Positions 16,847-26,193 of a stretch of 64,000 nt of DNA are shown piece by piece; the stretch's first letter is position 1, and each line of letters starts with the position of its first letter. The notes under the pieces are model-generated. The model was not told where the DNA came from. It saw only the letters and a program-made list of their open reading frames with translations, and made no database searches. The position numbers were made by a program, and so were the translations under genes. Origin of the DNA: GM7GCV1 sp965221105 (GTDB lineage Bacteria > Pseudomonadota > Gammaproteobacteria > Pseudomonadales > GM7GCV1); the NCBI GenBank assembly GCA_965221105.1, contig OZ244871.1, positions 1,426,001 through 1,490,000 on the forward strand, in the 5' to 3' direction.

Positions 16847-17515
16847 TTAATTCTGCACCCAGACAGATTGATAGTTGAGTTTAAGAATGGCCGGGTCGAA
16901 AGGCGGCTTAAAAAAGCCCTGATAGTGTCCATCCGGGTTGATAAGAACAATGTTCGCACTGTGGGCAACCTCGTAGGTATCAGGTGCCCCTTCGGGGTCG
17001 ACAATATCAAAAGCGATGTTGAGCTGCGCTGCGAGATTGGCAATGGTACCCAGATCACCCGTCAGGCCAAGGAACTCAGAGTTGAAGTAGCGCACGTACT
17101 GGGCGAGCTTGCCTGGGCTGTCGCGGTGCGGGTCGACTGACAGCATCAGAACCTGTAAATCATTTTTGGGTGTATCGTCGAGGTATTCCCACATCTGACC
17201 CAATTGCGCCATGGTGGTCGGGCAGATGTCCGGGCAATGCGTAAATCCCGGAAACAGCATGGTCCATTTCCCCACCAGATCCTGCCGGGTAAAAGGAGCC
17301 CCCTTATGGCTCGTAAGTTCAAAATGGCCCACAGAGCGAGCTCTGTCAAACACCACCAGGCCATTGGCCGCCATGTCGGCCGCGCTCAGGGCTCGCGGCT
17401 GGGTGACCTTCCAGAAAAAGGCTGTGATAACTACGAAAATCACCGCAACCACCGCCACGGCGGTGACACGAACCCGCTTGCGGGTATGTTCGTCTATGTG
17501 CTTCATAGTATTCAA
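16847..17515 (-). CDS. SCO1/SenC family copper chaperone
   Basis: A 222-residue protein anchored by one N-terminal helix (residues 15-35) with a periplasmic thioredoxin fold. The copper-binding CPDICP motif (GFTHCPDICPTTMAQLG) and the distal His (EVAHSANIVLI) are intact. SCO proteins deliver copper to, or reduce the cysteines of, the CuA site of oxidase subunit II. Last gene of the SURF1-ctaA-cyoE cluster, 6 nt after cyoE. Confidence 0.94.
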   Translation of the reverse strand: MNTMKHIDEHTRKRVRVTAVAVVAVIFVVITAFFWKVTQPRALSAADMAANGLVVFDRARSVGHFELTSHKGAPFTRQDLVGKWTMLFPGFTHCPDICPTTMAQLGQMWEYLDDTPKNDLQVLMLSVDPHRDSPGKLAQYVRYFNSEFLGLTGDLGTIANLAAQLNIAFDIVDPEGAPDTYEVAHSANIVLINPDGHYQGFFKPPFDPAILKLNYQSVWVQN

Positions 17516-17521
17516 AATTTC

Positions 17522-18418
17522 CTACATATAGAGTGGCGGAGAGATGTAGTGATCCGCCAACATGAGAACAAACAACAGCATGAGATACAGAATCGAATAC
17601 TTGAATGTACTCATCCCGGCATCAGGGTTCTTACCGATCAGCATCACTGCGGCCCAGTACAAAAAAATCGCGCCCAGAATCAACGCACCTCCAAGATAGA
17701 TCCAGCGAAACATGCCGAACACGAAGGGTAACAGGGACACGGCAAACAGAATGATGGTATACAGGAGTATATTGATTTTTGTATAGCGCTCGCCGTGAGT
17801 TACCGGCAGCATGGGAATTTCTGCCTCCGCATAGTCTTCCTTGCGATGAATTGCAAGCGCCCAGAAGTGCGGCGGCGTCCAGGCAAAAATGATCAAAACC
17901 AGCAGCAGTGCGTAGGGGTGAATCTCTCCCGCGACTGCCGTCCAGCCCAGCAGGGGTGGGGCTGCACCAGCCAGACCACCAATAACGATATTCTGCGGCG
18001 TGGCGCGCTTGAGCCAGAGTGTGTACACCACTGCGTAGCCAACCAGAGAGGCCACCGTAAGCAGCGCTGTAAGGACATTGATATAGGCCACCAGTATGTA
18101 GATCCCGAGCAACCCCAGCAGCAGGGCAAATATGCTTGCAGGCAAAGGTTCCACCCGCCCGGTGGCAATGGGACGGTTACGGGTGCGCGCCATCCGCACA
18201 TCCAGTTGACGGTCAACCAGATGGTTGACCGTCGCTGCGGAGCCCGCACAGAGCATTATGCCGAGGTTTCCCAGGAACAGCACATCCAGCGGCACCATCC
18301 CTGGAACCGCCAGCAACATGCCTATAACCGAGGTAAGGATCATTAGGGCGACGACCTTGGGCTTGGTCAGCTCAAGGTAGTCCTGAAAAGTTGCTGATAG
18401 TGGGGCGTCAGTCGCCAT
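17522..18418 (-). CDS. cyoE: Protoheme IX farnesyltransferase (heme O synthase)
   Basis: A 298-residue UbiA-family membrane enzyme that adds a farnesyl group to heme b. Both Asp-rich motifs are present (NHLVDRQLDVRMARTRNRP and later HFWALAIHRKEDYAEAEIPM). Start at 18418 was preferred (AGAAGG about 7 nt upstream); an ATG at 18424 overlapping the ctaA stop is possible. Works with CtaA to make heme A for both oxidases of the window. Confidence 0.95.
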   Translation of the reverse strand: MATDAPLSATFQDYLELTKPKVVALMILTSVIGMLLAVPGMVPLDVLFLGNLGIMLCAGSAATVNHLVDRQLDVRMARTRNRPIATGRVEPLPASIFALLLGLLGIYILVAYINVLTALLTVASLVGYAVVYTLWLKRATPQNIVIGGLAGAAPPLLGWTAVAGEIHPYALLLVLIIFAWTPPHFWALAIHRKEDYAEAEIPMLPVTHGERYTKINILLYTIILFAVSLLPFVFGMFRWIYLGGALILGAIFLYWAAVMLIGKNPDAGMSTFKYSILYLMLLFVLMLADHYISPPLYM

Positions 18419-18420
18419 TC

Positions 18421-19470
18421 TCATACCTTCTCTGGCATCGCTCGGTAGCACTGGGTTGCAATGGAGGACACCGCCACGAGCAGCATCGCTCCCACGAGGT
18501 TGTGGGCTACAGCCATGCCGAGGGGCAACACCATGATAACGTTACCCACACCCAAAATCACCTGCAGGAGCAATAGCCCAAGAACGAGCAGAGTCAGGCT
18601 CTTCAGTGGCCGGCAGCGAGCCCGGAAACAGAGTTTCGCCAGGACCAGCAGATAGAGAGTGGTCACCAAAGCACCGATACGATGGACATAGTGGATGGCT
18701 GCACGGGCTTCGTTTTCCAGAAGCCCACCCAGATAGTTGGGACCTATACCCTGCATCACGTTAAAGCCCTGGGAGAAGTCCATAGGGGGCCAGTAGCTTC
18801 CATAGCAGGTGGGAAACTCCTTGGGTGGACAGCCGAAGGCTGCATAATTGGCCGCTACCCAGCCACCCAGACATACCTGAACGGTAACGACGAGAATTCC
18901 AACAATTGCCCAGGGTTGAATGCGTTGCACCTGGCACAGCACATTCGGCTCAAGCCGCCAGCGATAGGCAGAAAGCCGTTGCACCAATACGGTCAGCAGC
19001 ACCAGGGTGGCAAAACCTCCGAGAAGATGGATCGTAACGACTTGGGGCCAGAGTTTTAGTGTCACTGTCCACATGCCAAATAACGCCTGCCAGACGACGA
19101 GTACAAGCATAAAGAGTGGCTGCCGGAACGGGTATCCCTGCAGGTCGCGCTTGCTGACCGCGTGCACCGCCAGCGCCAGAACCAGGACGGCAAGGATGCC
19201 AGCGAAATAGCGGTGAACCATTTCCGGCCAGACCTTGTCCGCAATCACTGGCATGTCGGGAAACGCACGATTGGCGGCCTCGATTTCATGAGCCTCATCC
19301 GGCCAGAGTAGATGTCCATAGCAACCGGGCCAATCGGGGCACCCAAGTCCGGCATCCACCAGCCGCGTGAACGCCCCGAGGCCGACTACGCTGATGGCTA
19401 GAAGCGTCGCAACCAGCGCCAGCCTGAAACCAGGCAAGCTGTCGCGGAAAAAAGTACTCAGAAATTTCAT
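18421..19470 (-). CDS. ctaA: Heme A synthase (COX15/CtaA)
   Basis: A 349-residue multi-helix membrane protein that oxidises heme O to heme A. Features are GAFTRLVDAGLGCPDWPGCYGH near the N-terminus, EMVHRYFAGILA with a heme-ligand His, and HYVHRIGALVTTLYLLVL in the second half. The start MKFLSTFFRDSLPGF at 19470 matches family length; the longer frame begins in the preceding intergenic DNA. Its stop abuts cyoE. Confidence 0.94.
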   Translation of the reverse strand: MKFLSTFFRDSLPGFRLALVATLLAISVVGLGAFTRLVDAGLGCPDWPGCYGHLLWPDEAHEIEAANRAFPDMPVIADKVWPEMVHRYFAGILAVLVLALAVHAVSKRDLQGYPFRQPLFMLVLVVWQALFGMWTVTLKLWPQVVTIHLLGGFATLVLLTVLVQRLSAYRWRLEPNVLCQVQRIQPWAIVGILVVTVQVCLGGWVAANYAAFGCPPKEFPTCYGSYWPPMDFSQGFNVMQGIGPNYLGGLLENEARAAIHYVHRIGALVTTLYLLVLAKLCFRARCRPLKSLTLLVLGLLLLQVILGVGNVIMVLPLGMAVAHNLVGAMLLVAVSSIATQCYRAMPEKV

Positions 19471-19507
19471 GGTGTGATGCTCAGTTAGATTTAGAGTGCG
19501 CCAATTA

Positions 19508-20149
19508 TCAGTGTGCGAGCCGCAGGAGGTGCTCCAGGTCAGCCAGAATGTCGCTGCCGCTGTTGCCCTGACCATAGGCCATCATGAACACGTTCACCGG
19601 GGTCATCAGCAGCACAGCGGGGGCCGACTGTACATCAGGTATATTGGTGCTGCGCAGAGCCAGCAAAAGCTGCGGATCCTGAATATGAAGCTCCTGAACA
19701 GCCTGGTCTAATTCGTGAACTGCCACTACTCCGTCTGTGGCCGTTATGATGCCCAAGCTGAGTCGTCCAGCGTTCCGGTTCAGCCGGGCGCGCAGGGCCT
19801 TGATCTCGACCACCCTCTGCAGGCAGGCATCCTGGCACCCTCCGGGGCTGAACACTAACAGTTTCCAGGTACTGTCTTCCAAGCCCGACCAGCCATGTCC
19901 TGAAGAGTCTACAATCTGCCCGGAAGCAACTTGAACCGGTGGATTGAGCAGAATTCCCAGGTTGGTCGTACCAAGTCTGTCGACCCAGGCACCGCGTGCC
20001 TCTTCGGTACGCGGGCTGAGCACATACCCCAAAAGCATCACCAGGGTCACTGTGCCCACGATAAGCACCAGCGGCCAGGGAACTCGGGGTCGATTGGTGC
20101 CCTTCACACACTGGGCAGTACCCGGTACGTTGGACTTATGTGCTGTCAT
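19508..20149 (-). CDS. Membrane-anchored protein of the oxidase assembly cluster, unknown function
   Basis: A 213-residue protein with one helix (about residues 25-43) and a periplasmic domain (WKLLVFSPGGCQDACLQRV) reminiscent of a thioredoxin-like fold with a CxxxC pair. In pseudomonads an uncharacterised gene holds the same place between SURF1 and ctaA. Start at 20149 overlaps the SURF1 stop by 14 nt, implying translational coupling. Role in copper or thiol chemistry of oxidase maturation is inference. Confidence 0.7.
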   Translation of the reverse strand: MTAHKSNVPGTAQCVKGTNRPRVPWPLVLIVGTVTLVMLLGYVLSPRTEEARGAWVDRLGTTNLGILLNPPVQVASGQIVDSSGHGWSGLEDSTWKLLVFSPGGCQDACLQRVVEIKALRARLNRNAGRLSLGIITATDGVVAVHELDQAVQELHIQDPQLLLALRSTNIPDVQSAPAVLLMTPVNVFMMAYGQGNSGSDILADLEHLLRLAH

Positions 20150-20942
20150 CGCGGAAGAACGCCTTTCGGCTACTGCGGCGCGCCCTGAGCCAGGACCACA
20201 GATTGGTATTTGCAAAAACAGCGAGAATAAGCACAGTTGCGGCCATGGCAAACCACTGCAGGGCATAGCCAATGTGCATGCCGGGACCTTTGCGTCCAAT
20301 CACCCAGTCTGCGCGAAATGCCAGAGCTGATCGTGGATCGATTCGAACCGTTGCAGGAAACAGCATTTCTCCAAGGCGTGCTTCAAGCAGATCAAAATCA
20401 ATGGTTTGGATGCGCTCCGGCCAGATGTTCTGCCAGTGCTGCCGGTCGAGCACCAGGGGTTTTTGGCTGGCACGGTAGAGGTAACCTTCAATTCTCTGGA
20501 TGCCGGACGGCTGGTAGATCTCTGGCAGTTGATCGCGATCCGGATCAGCAATTACCCACCCACGATTCACCAGAACTAACGGCCTGCCTTCAGAGCGGAG
20601 CACCCCCAGTACTTCATAGCCTATGCGGCCGGATCGTATCCTGTTGTCCAGCAGAAACCATTGCTCAGACCACTCTCCTTCAACGTAGACGCGCTGAAAG
20701 TTTTTCTCAAACTCGTCAATTGCCCAGAGATCACGGTGCGGCATCTCGGCAGCCTGATCAAGTGCGACCAGCGTGGCGCGCTTCTGCGCCGCACGGTCAA
20801 CCTGCCAAAGCCCGGCGCCAATGGTCAGGGGTATGATCGCACACACCAACAGGATCAATTTCCAGTTTGGCTGGATCTGGAAAGAAACTTTGCCTGCCTC
20901 CGACCTGCTTTGGTGTTTCCCGGAATCAGTGTGTTTGTTCAC
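20136..20942 (-). CDS. SURF1 family oxidase assembly protein
   Basis: A 268-residue protein with the SURF1 layout: one helix near the N-terminus (residues 28-45, LILLVCAIIPLTIGAGLWQ), a periplasmic domain with LVNRGWV, and a C-terminal helix (YALQWFAMAATVLILAV). SURF1 proteins help insert heme A into subunit I. First gene of the minus-strand assembly operon. In pseudomonads it follows a DUF2909 gene on the same strand; here the DUF2909 gene lies 3.9 kb away on the opposite strand. Confidence 0.92.
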   Translation of the reverse strand: MNKHTDSGKHQSRSEAGKVSFQIQPNWKLILLVCAIIPLTIGAGLWQVDRAAQKRATLVALDQAAEMPHRDLWAIDEFEKNFQRVYVEGEWSEQWFLLDNRIRSGRIGYEVLGVLRSEGRPLVLVNRGWVIADPDRDQLPEIYQPSGIQRIEGYLYRASQKPLVLDRQHWQNIWPERIQTIDFDLLEARLGEMLFPATVRIDPRSALAFRADWVIGRKGPGMHIGYALQWFAMAATVLILAVFANTNLWSWLRARRSSRKAFFRDDST

Positions 20943-20981
20943 CGGCGTTCGCTCACCTGTACTTGATCAACCTAAACCTTT

Positions 20982-21380
20982 CAGTAGCCAGCCCCCGCCA
21001 AGGCTGAAAAGCTGGCATAGACACCACACACTTGATCTTTTAGGCCCCTATCCCGGTCGGCGTCAGCCGGGACGGAACTGCCCTGGACCGGGAGAAAAAG
21101 CTGCGGACCGGTCCACGGACACACCGTGTCGTGTCGCTATGCGCAGAGGTCATAGCCTTGCGTCGATGCCGGGCGCTTTCAGTCAAACGTCCTACACTGC
21201 TGACCAATACAGCAAGGGGTGGATGCAGTTGGCTTGATGGTGCGTGTCCGGAATCTCCAGGCGCACAAACAGGTCCCACCAATTGTCGATCAGGCCCCCA
21301 TGCGCGCCATGATATAGCTGGTGTGCAGCAATTGGGTGACAAAGCCTCACCACCCGCCGTGCCCTATCCCATCCACACAA
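20982..21380 (-). pseudogene. Second decayed IS1380-type transposase C-terminus
   Basis: Minus-strand frames read NWWDLFVRLEIPDTHHQA, a piece LLYWSAV, then LVSSVGRLTESARHRRKAMT, i.e. the same transposase region as the fossil at 1690-2069 with different frameshifts. Nucleotide similarity between the two is visible around ACAGGTCCCA near 21267 and 1980. The lower-coordinate edge (20982-21031) recurs at 24532-24584. Confidence 0.6.
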
Positions 21381-21849
21381 GTCAAGCATACCGGGTACGC
21401 TCAATTGTCAGATTCCATGCTCCATGGACTTTCCCCACATTCGCATAGGTTTCGACTTCTACCGGCCGCGAAAACACAGTCTCTTCAGCAACAGTGGTTT
21501 CACCCGCTGGATGAAGCGGCTTTGGGGTTCGGTGTTCATTTTATCTCAGAGTTTCTATGGCATGCCATTGTAGCTTGATATGAAACACCTGCGCTGCTGC
21601 TGCGTTTTCGCCACAACTAACAACATGGACGGGCGCATTGGAGCACCAGAGGGGCAGGATCCCTCCCCGTGGAAGGCCGGCCCCGCGCGGATCTTCTTCG
21701 TCGCGTGGTTCCGATATGGAGTGGTGCTCCAAGCCGAAGTCGTTGTCCAGCCGCACGCACGATGTTGGGACGAGTCTGATGGTACACTTTATCTGGTGGT
21801 ATACTGTGTATGACGAGCCGCACTGCACCAGTGATACCGGAAGCGACCA
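21381..21849. other. Upstream region of TonB receptor 2
   Basis: No intact gene is recognised. A TATACT -10-like element near 21799 precedes the receptor gene; a clear -35 was not found. Confidence 0.35.
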
Positions 21850-24429
21850 ATGATCAAGACGTGCGATTGTATCCACACACCTCCAGCAACACCCAATCGA
21901 ATTACGCTGCTCAAGGTTATTGGCCTTGCCGCCGTAGTGGCGGGTGCGCCGCTGGCAATAGCCGATTCGGCCACTCAAGTACCCGCCAGTGCATCCGACG
22001 AAATTGAAGAGGTGACGGTGATCGGCACACGCCGCAGCGGGCGCTCTAGCGGCGATCTGCCGGTGCCCGTTGACGTACTGGGCGAAAGGGAGCTGAACGC
22101 TCACGGTTACGGGGATATGCTCGATGCGCTGACTGCGGTTGCCCCATCCTACAATGTGGGCCGCGAACCCATCAGCGATGCGGCAACCCTGATCCGTCCA
22201 GTAAACCTGCGCGGCCTTCCCGCCGACAGCACCCTAATCCTGGTGAATGGCAAGCGACGCCACCGGGGCGCCGTCATTGGAGAATTCATTTCAGGCATCA
22301 ACAAAGGCGCACAAGCAGTTGATATCCTCCCGCTTATAGGCATGTCACTTAAACGCGTAGAGGTGCTGCGCGACGGTGCCTCCGCGCAATACGGCTCAGA
22401 CGCCATCGCCGGGGTAATCAACTTCGTCATGGAGGACGATCCGGATATTCGGCGGCTGCAGGTGCAGTATGGCTCCACTTACGAGGGCGACGGTGACCAG
22501 ATTTCAGTGACCGGCTCCGCGGGCACGCGGTTGGGTAGCACAGGGTTCGCCAGACTCACCGCACAGTTGAAGGACAGCAATCCAACCAGTCGCGGCTCCC
22601 AAGATCCCCAGGCAGCTGTGCTCATCGAAAACGGCTATCCCGATGTGGCGGACCCGGTGGTGATCTGGGGTGCACCCAAGGTATGGAACGACTTCAAGGT
22701 GCTCGGCAACGCCGCTTTTGAAGCGGGCATTGGGGAAGTCTACTCCTTCGGCACCTGGTCCGGTCGCGAAGTGGACGGCAGCTTCTTCTACCGCAACCCC
22801 AACACTCGCAGAGGTGTCTTCGCCGACGGCTCTGGCGCGAACCTGCTCGTGGCCGATCTGACCCCGGATGACGCTATCTCCTGCCCCACCGTGCCGGTGA
22901 TGGGCGGTCTGGTGGACCCCTCGCTGCGCAACACGATCTGGGCGGATCCGAACTGCTTTCATTACAGTGAATGGTGGCCCGGTGGATTCACGCCAAGGTT
23001 CGGGGGAGAGGTCAGGGATTTCTCCATTGTCGGCGGCTGGCGCGGCGAAAATCCGAATGGGTTGACCTACGACTTCAGCATCTCGGCGGGGCACAACGAG
23101 GCCGTTTACCAGATAACCAACACCGTGAACGCCTCCTATGGGCCCAATACCCCGACGGAGTTCGAGCTGGGTGCGCAGTCGCAGGCCGAGCGGCTCATCA
23201 ATGCCGATTTCACGCTCCCGATGGACATCGGCACCCATTCAAGCCTGAACATCGCCTTTGGCGCCCAGTATCACAAGGAGGTGTTCAAGATTGAAGCGGG
23301 AGACACTGAATCCTGGGCACCAGGCGGTTTTGAAAACCAGGGCTTCTCCGTGGGTTCCAATGGCTTTCAGGGGTTCAGCGCCGATGTCGCTGGCCGGTTC
23401 AGCCGCGACAGCTACGCCGGATACATCGATCTGGATGTCGATGTAACCAGCCGCTGGCTCGTCTCTGGTGCCGTTCGCTATGAGGATTTCGGCGACTTCG
23501 GCGACACCATCAAAGGCAAGATCGCCACGCGCTACCAGGTGACCCCGGCACTGGCCCTGCGCGGTGCCTTCAGCTCCGGGTTCCGCGCGCCCTCGGTCGG
23601 TCAAAGCAACCTGCGCCGGGCCGCTACAACTTTCTCCGGCGGCCGTCTTGTCGAGTCTCTTACGCTGCCGCCCACCGACCCTATCGCCGTGCTCAAGGGC
23701 GGTCAACCGCTCGGACCGGAGGAATCGATCAACTGGAGTTTGGGCGCAGCTTTCTCCCTGGATGCGGTGGACATCACTTTGGACGTGTTCCGTATTGAAG
23801 TGGATGGTCGCATTGCGCTGACCCAGCAGAATTTGAGCGAGCAAGACAGGGTCGAACTGATCGCGGCCAACATCGTCGGCGCCGGAACCGTCACTGCGGT
23901 GACCTTCTTCGTCAACGACATTGACTCGGAAACGACCGGCATCGATTTGGTTGTAGACACCGAACTCGACTTGGCCAGCGGACATCTGAACCTGACGCTG
24001 GCTGGCAACTACACGGACACGAAAATCACCAGCCCTGGCGTCACCCTCACGCCCACTACCACCCAAGAGCTGGAGGATGCCCTGCCGGACATACGTGCGA
24101 CCTTCACCGCCGATTACAGCCGGGGAAATTGGAGCGGGCTTGTTCGGGCGAATTACTACGACAGCGTTCACGAGCAAATCTTCAACGACCCGGAACCCTC
24201 TTCCGGCACCATCAGGACGGACCCCATGGTGGTAGTGGATGCGGAGCTGACTTGGAGGGTTTCGCAGCGCTATGCCCTGACCGTCGGGGCCAAGAACCTG
24301 TTCGACCAGCAGCCAGACAAGCATCGGTTCGCTGGTGTTTCCGGCTATCTCGGTGCGGACTACCCGCTCAATCATCCCGCCGGGTTCAATGGCGGGAGCT
24401 ACTATGTGAGGATGGACGCGGAGTTCTGA
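21850..24429 (+). CDS. TonB-dependent outer-membrane receptor (2)
   Basis: An 859-residue receptor paralogous to the one at 5997-8630. The N-terminus has a signal-like hydrophobic stretch (ITLLKVIGLAAVVAGAPLAIA, about residues 18-38). The plug opens with EIEEVTVIGTRRSGRSSG and has LRGLPADSTLILVNGKRRH and LKRVEVLRDGASAQYGSDAI. The barrel ends YYVRMDAEF. The start may lie a few codons downstream, because the first 15 residues are unusual for a signal peptide. The gene sits alone between remnants of an IS1380-type element, in the place where pseudomonads keep DUF2909 and SURF1 together. This suggests insertion or rearrangement. Substrate unknown. Confidence 0.92.
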   Translation: MIKTCDCIHTPPATPNRITLLKVIGLAAVVAGAPLAIADSATQVPASASDEIEEVTVIGTRRSGRSSGDLPVPVDVLGERELNAHGYGDMLDALTAVAPSYNVGREPISDAATLIRPVNLRGLPADSTLILVNGKRRHRGAVIGEFISGINKGAQAVDILPLIGMSLKRVEVLRDGASAQYGSDAIAGVINFVMEDDPDIRRLQVQYGSTYEGDGDQISVTGSAGTRLGSTGFARLTAQLKDSNPTSRGSQDPQAAVLIENGYPDVADPVVIWGAPKVWNDFKVLGNAAFEAGIGEVYSFGTWSGREVDGSFFYRNPNTRRGVFADGSGANLLVADLTPDDAISCPTVPVMGGLVDPSLRNTIWADPNCFHYSEWWPGGFTPRFGGEVRDFSIVGGWRGENPNGLTYDFSISAGHNEAVYQITNTVNASYGPNTPTEFELGAQSQAERLINADFTLPMDIGTHSSLNIAFGAQYHKEVFKIEAGDTESWAPGGFENQGFSVGSNGFQGFSADVAGRFSRDSYAGYIDLDVDVTSRWLVSGAVRYEDFGDFGDTIKGKIATRYQVTPALALRGAFSSGFRAPSVGQSNLRRAATTFSGGRLVESLTLPPTDPIAVLKGGQPLGPEESINWSLGAAFSLDAVDITLDVFRIEVDGRIALTQQNLSEQDRVELIAANIVGAGTVTAVTFFVNDIDSETTGIDLVVDTELDLASGHLNLTLAGNYTDTKITSPGVTLTPTTTQELEDALPDIRATFTADYSRGNWSGLVRANYYDSVHEQIFNDPEPSSGTIRTDPMVVVDAELTWRVSQRYALTVGAKNLFDQQPDKHRFAGVSGYLGADYPLNHPAGFNGGSYYVRMDAEF

Positions 24430-24531
24430 GCCCGAGATTCTCCCAAAAGCGCAGCCACACAGTGCGAGAGTGAGAGAAAAGAGAAGTATTTTTGGCTGGC
24501 GCGGTAGAACTAGTCTTCGACCTACAGTCCT

Positions 24532-24584
24532 CAGCAGTAAGCTCACGCCAAGGCTGCACAGATGGCATAGACAACACGACACAC
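24532..24584 (-). repeat. Copy of the IS1380-remnant edge
   Basis: The stretch with CACGCCAAGGCTG and TGGCATAGACAACACGACAC matches 20982-21031 (CCGCCAAGGCTG, TGGCATAGACACCACACAC) in the same orientation. The two copies flank TonB receptor 2 directly. No transposase frame is left here. Confidence 0.5.
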
Positions 24585-24804
24585 CCGGTCCTCCGGGCTC
24601 TTTTGCGCGGTCGGGAGAGGAGGCTGGCGGGCCGCCGACCATAACACCTTCCATCGATATTCACACGATCAGCCCCGGAGCTCGCTGGGCTCATTCACTG
24701 AAATGAACCAGGGCTGCTCCAAAATTTTATGCTGAAATTTCGCAGCATCCCGGCGCTATGGTTAAATGGTCCTATCTGCACCTGAGTGAATTCCCAACCA
24801 GATC

Positions 24805-25056
24805 ATGTTGCTTAAATTCATCGTCTTGGTTCTGCTGGTCGCCATGCTCGCCAGTCTGTTTAGCGGCTTGTACTTTCTGGTGGAGGACAAGGGCAATGAG
24901 CGCAAGCGTCTGCTCTATGCTCTGGGTATTCGAATCAGCCTCGCCACCGCGCTTGTGGGTACCCTCAGCTACGGCATACTGACCGGACAGTTTGGCAGTC
25001 AGGCGCCCTGGGACAGGGAACTCCATCCCGAACGCATCATTTCCGGGGAAAACTGA
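24805..25056 (+). CDS. DUF2909 family twin-helix membrane protein
   Basis: An 83-residue protein with two helices (residues 5-27 and 44-63), starting MLLKFIVLVLLVAMLASLF, with GNERKRLLYALGIRI between them. Members of this family are found in cytochrome c oxidase loci of pseudomonads between subunit III and SURF1. Here it is detached from the rest of the oxidase genes and lies next to oriC. A role in oxidase assembly is inferred from that context only. Confidence 0.8.
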   Translation: MLLKFIVLVLLVAMLASLFSGLYFLVEDKGNERKRLLYALGIRISLATALVGTLSYGILTGQFGSQAPWDRELHPERIISGEN

Positions 25057-25879
25057 CAACTCGTCCACTCGGTCAGCTGTCAAATTCTACCAGATACGAC
25101 AGAAATACCGACAGCGGTATATCTGCTTGAGAACCAATTGTGCTTTCTTTGAAATATCCCGTTAATGGCCCCCCATAAAGAGCCATCCCAGGATCGGCAT
25201 TAATGGAGCCCCTCAACACTGGACAGTATATATCTCAGACATTTTGGTTCCCTGCCAGGGTGCACAAAACAAGATTGCGGATAGCCCCGCACCCGCGGTT
25301 CGATGAGGTTTCGGCCAGACCTCGGGGATTCAGACAGAACACCAACCGGCCTTTTCCCCAGGTGGTACGTGACTTCGGGCGTATCGATGCCATCGAATCG
25401 GGCTTGATCAAGATCCCGCAACTTGCGGTTCGGGATACCAGCGGCAATGCGTGCCCAGACATTTCAACATCTGGCGTTGGATACTTCCACAGCTGACTGC
25501 GACTGAACGAGGCGGCGGGCGTGCAAGCTTGAGCGACTCGCACGTCCTCCCGGTCAATATGTGCGCTGCAGTGTCACTGTCGGAATCTGACAGAAGGATT
25601 GGACTGAAATACCGTCAGGCACATTATCAGGCTGCGTCCGTTCCCCCTGCCACGGCGATAGTGCGCAGGGACAACTGAAACAAAGAGTCACCTGCAATAC
25701 CCCGTCGTTCCTGGAGCGGAAGCGCTGCACACAGGACCGACTGGTTCGACGGGCACGGCTCGATGTCGACCGCTATGATCAGCCAGTTTCCAGCGGATCA
25801 GTGGTACGCAGTCGGCGGTGACAACAGCCTGGCAGATGCCATTCTGGATTGCCTCTCGTACAACGCACCCCCGGATAGA
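25057..25879. other. Gene-free region between DUF2909 and oriC
   Basis: About 820 bp without a recognised gene. Overlapping open frames on both strands at 25200-25540 (for example a minus-strand RDLDQARFDGIDTPEVTYHL) may be the debris of a lost gene, but no family could be named. Confidence 0.4.
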
Positions 25880-26193
25880 CAATTGTTATTTTCAATCAAA
25901 TAACATATACACATTGTTAAAAACAAGAATTCAGGGTGCCGTCAGGGCATATGTGGCAAAACATTAGTTACCTACAGAATATCCACAGGCAACTAATAGG
26001 ATTACCAAGGTCTGTCTGTGGATAAAAAAAATATAACTAAATTTGACGTTTCTTAAGTCATTGATATTACGCATATTAAAAAATAGTCCAAAAAAATATA
26101 AGATTTGGAATGTGTGGATAAACCGGCCAGGGTCTGTATATAATCCTGCCTGAATCTTGTATCAACACCAAAAATAATTGATGGTAGTGCGAA
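25880..26193. other. Probable oriC / dnaA promoter region with DnaA boxes
   Basis: An A+T-rich stretch directly before dnaA. Two perfect DnaA boxes, TGTGGATAA, lie at 26017-26025 and 26113-26121. Two one-mismatch boxes lie at 25979-25987 (ATATCCACA, opposite orientation) and 25905-25913 (ATATACACA). The A+T-richest stretch, about 26022-26102, lies between the two perfect boxes and could be the unwinding element. In pseudomonads oriC sits upstream of dnaA between it and rpmH; here rpmH has moved away, but the box cluster remains. Whether it is the active origin or only the autoregulatory region of dnaA cannot be told by eye. Confidence 0.7.
26116..26144 (+). promoter_or_regulatory. Probable dnaA promoter overlapping a DnaA box
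   Basis: A perfect -10 hexamer TATAAT lies at 26139-26144, about 50 nt before the start codon. The -35 position (about 26116-26121) falls inside the DnaA box at 26113-26121, which would let DnaA repress its own gene, as known in other bacteria. Confidence 0.55.

Noticed and set aside
23239..24654. 471-codon minus-strand frame inside and beyond TonB receptor 2
   Set aside because: Antisense to a clear receptor gene; only its first part lies in the IS-remnant region and shows no start signal.
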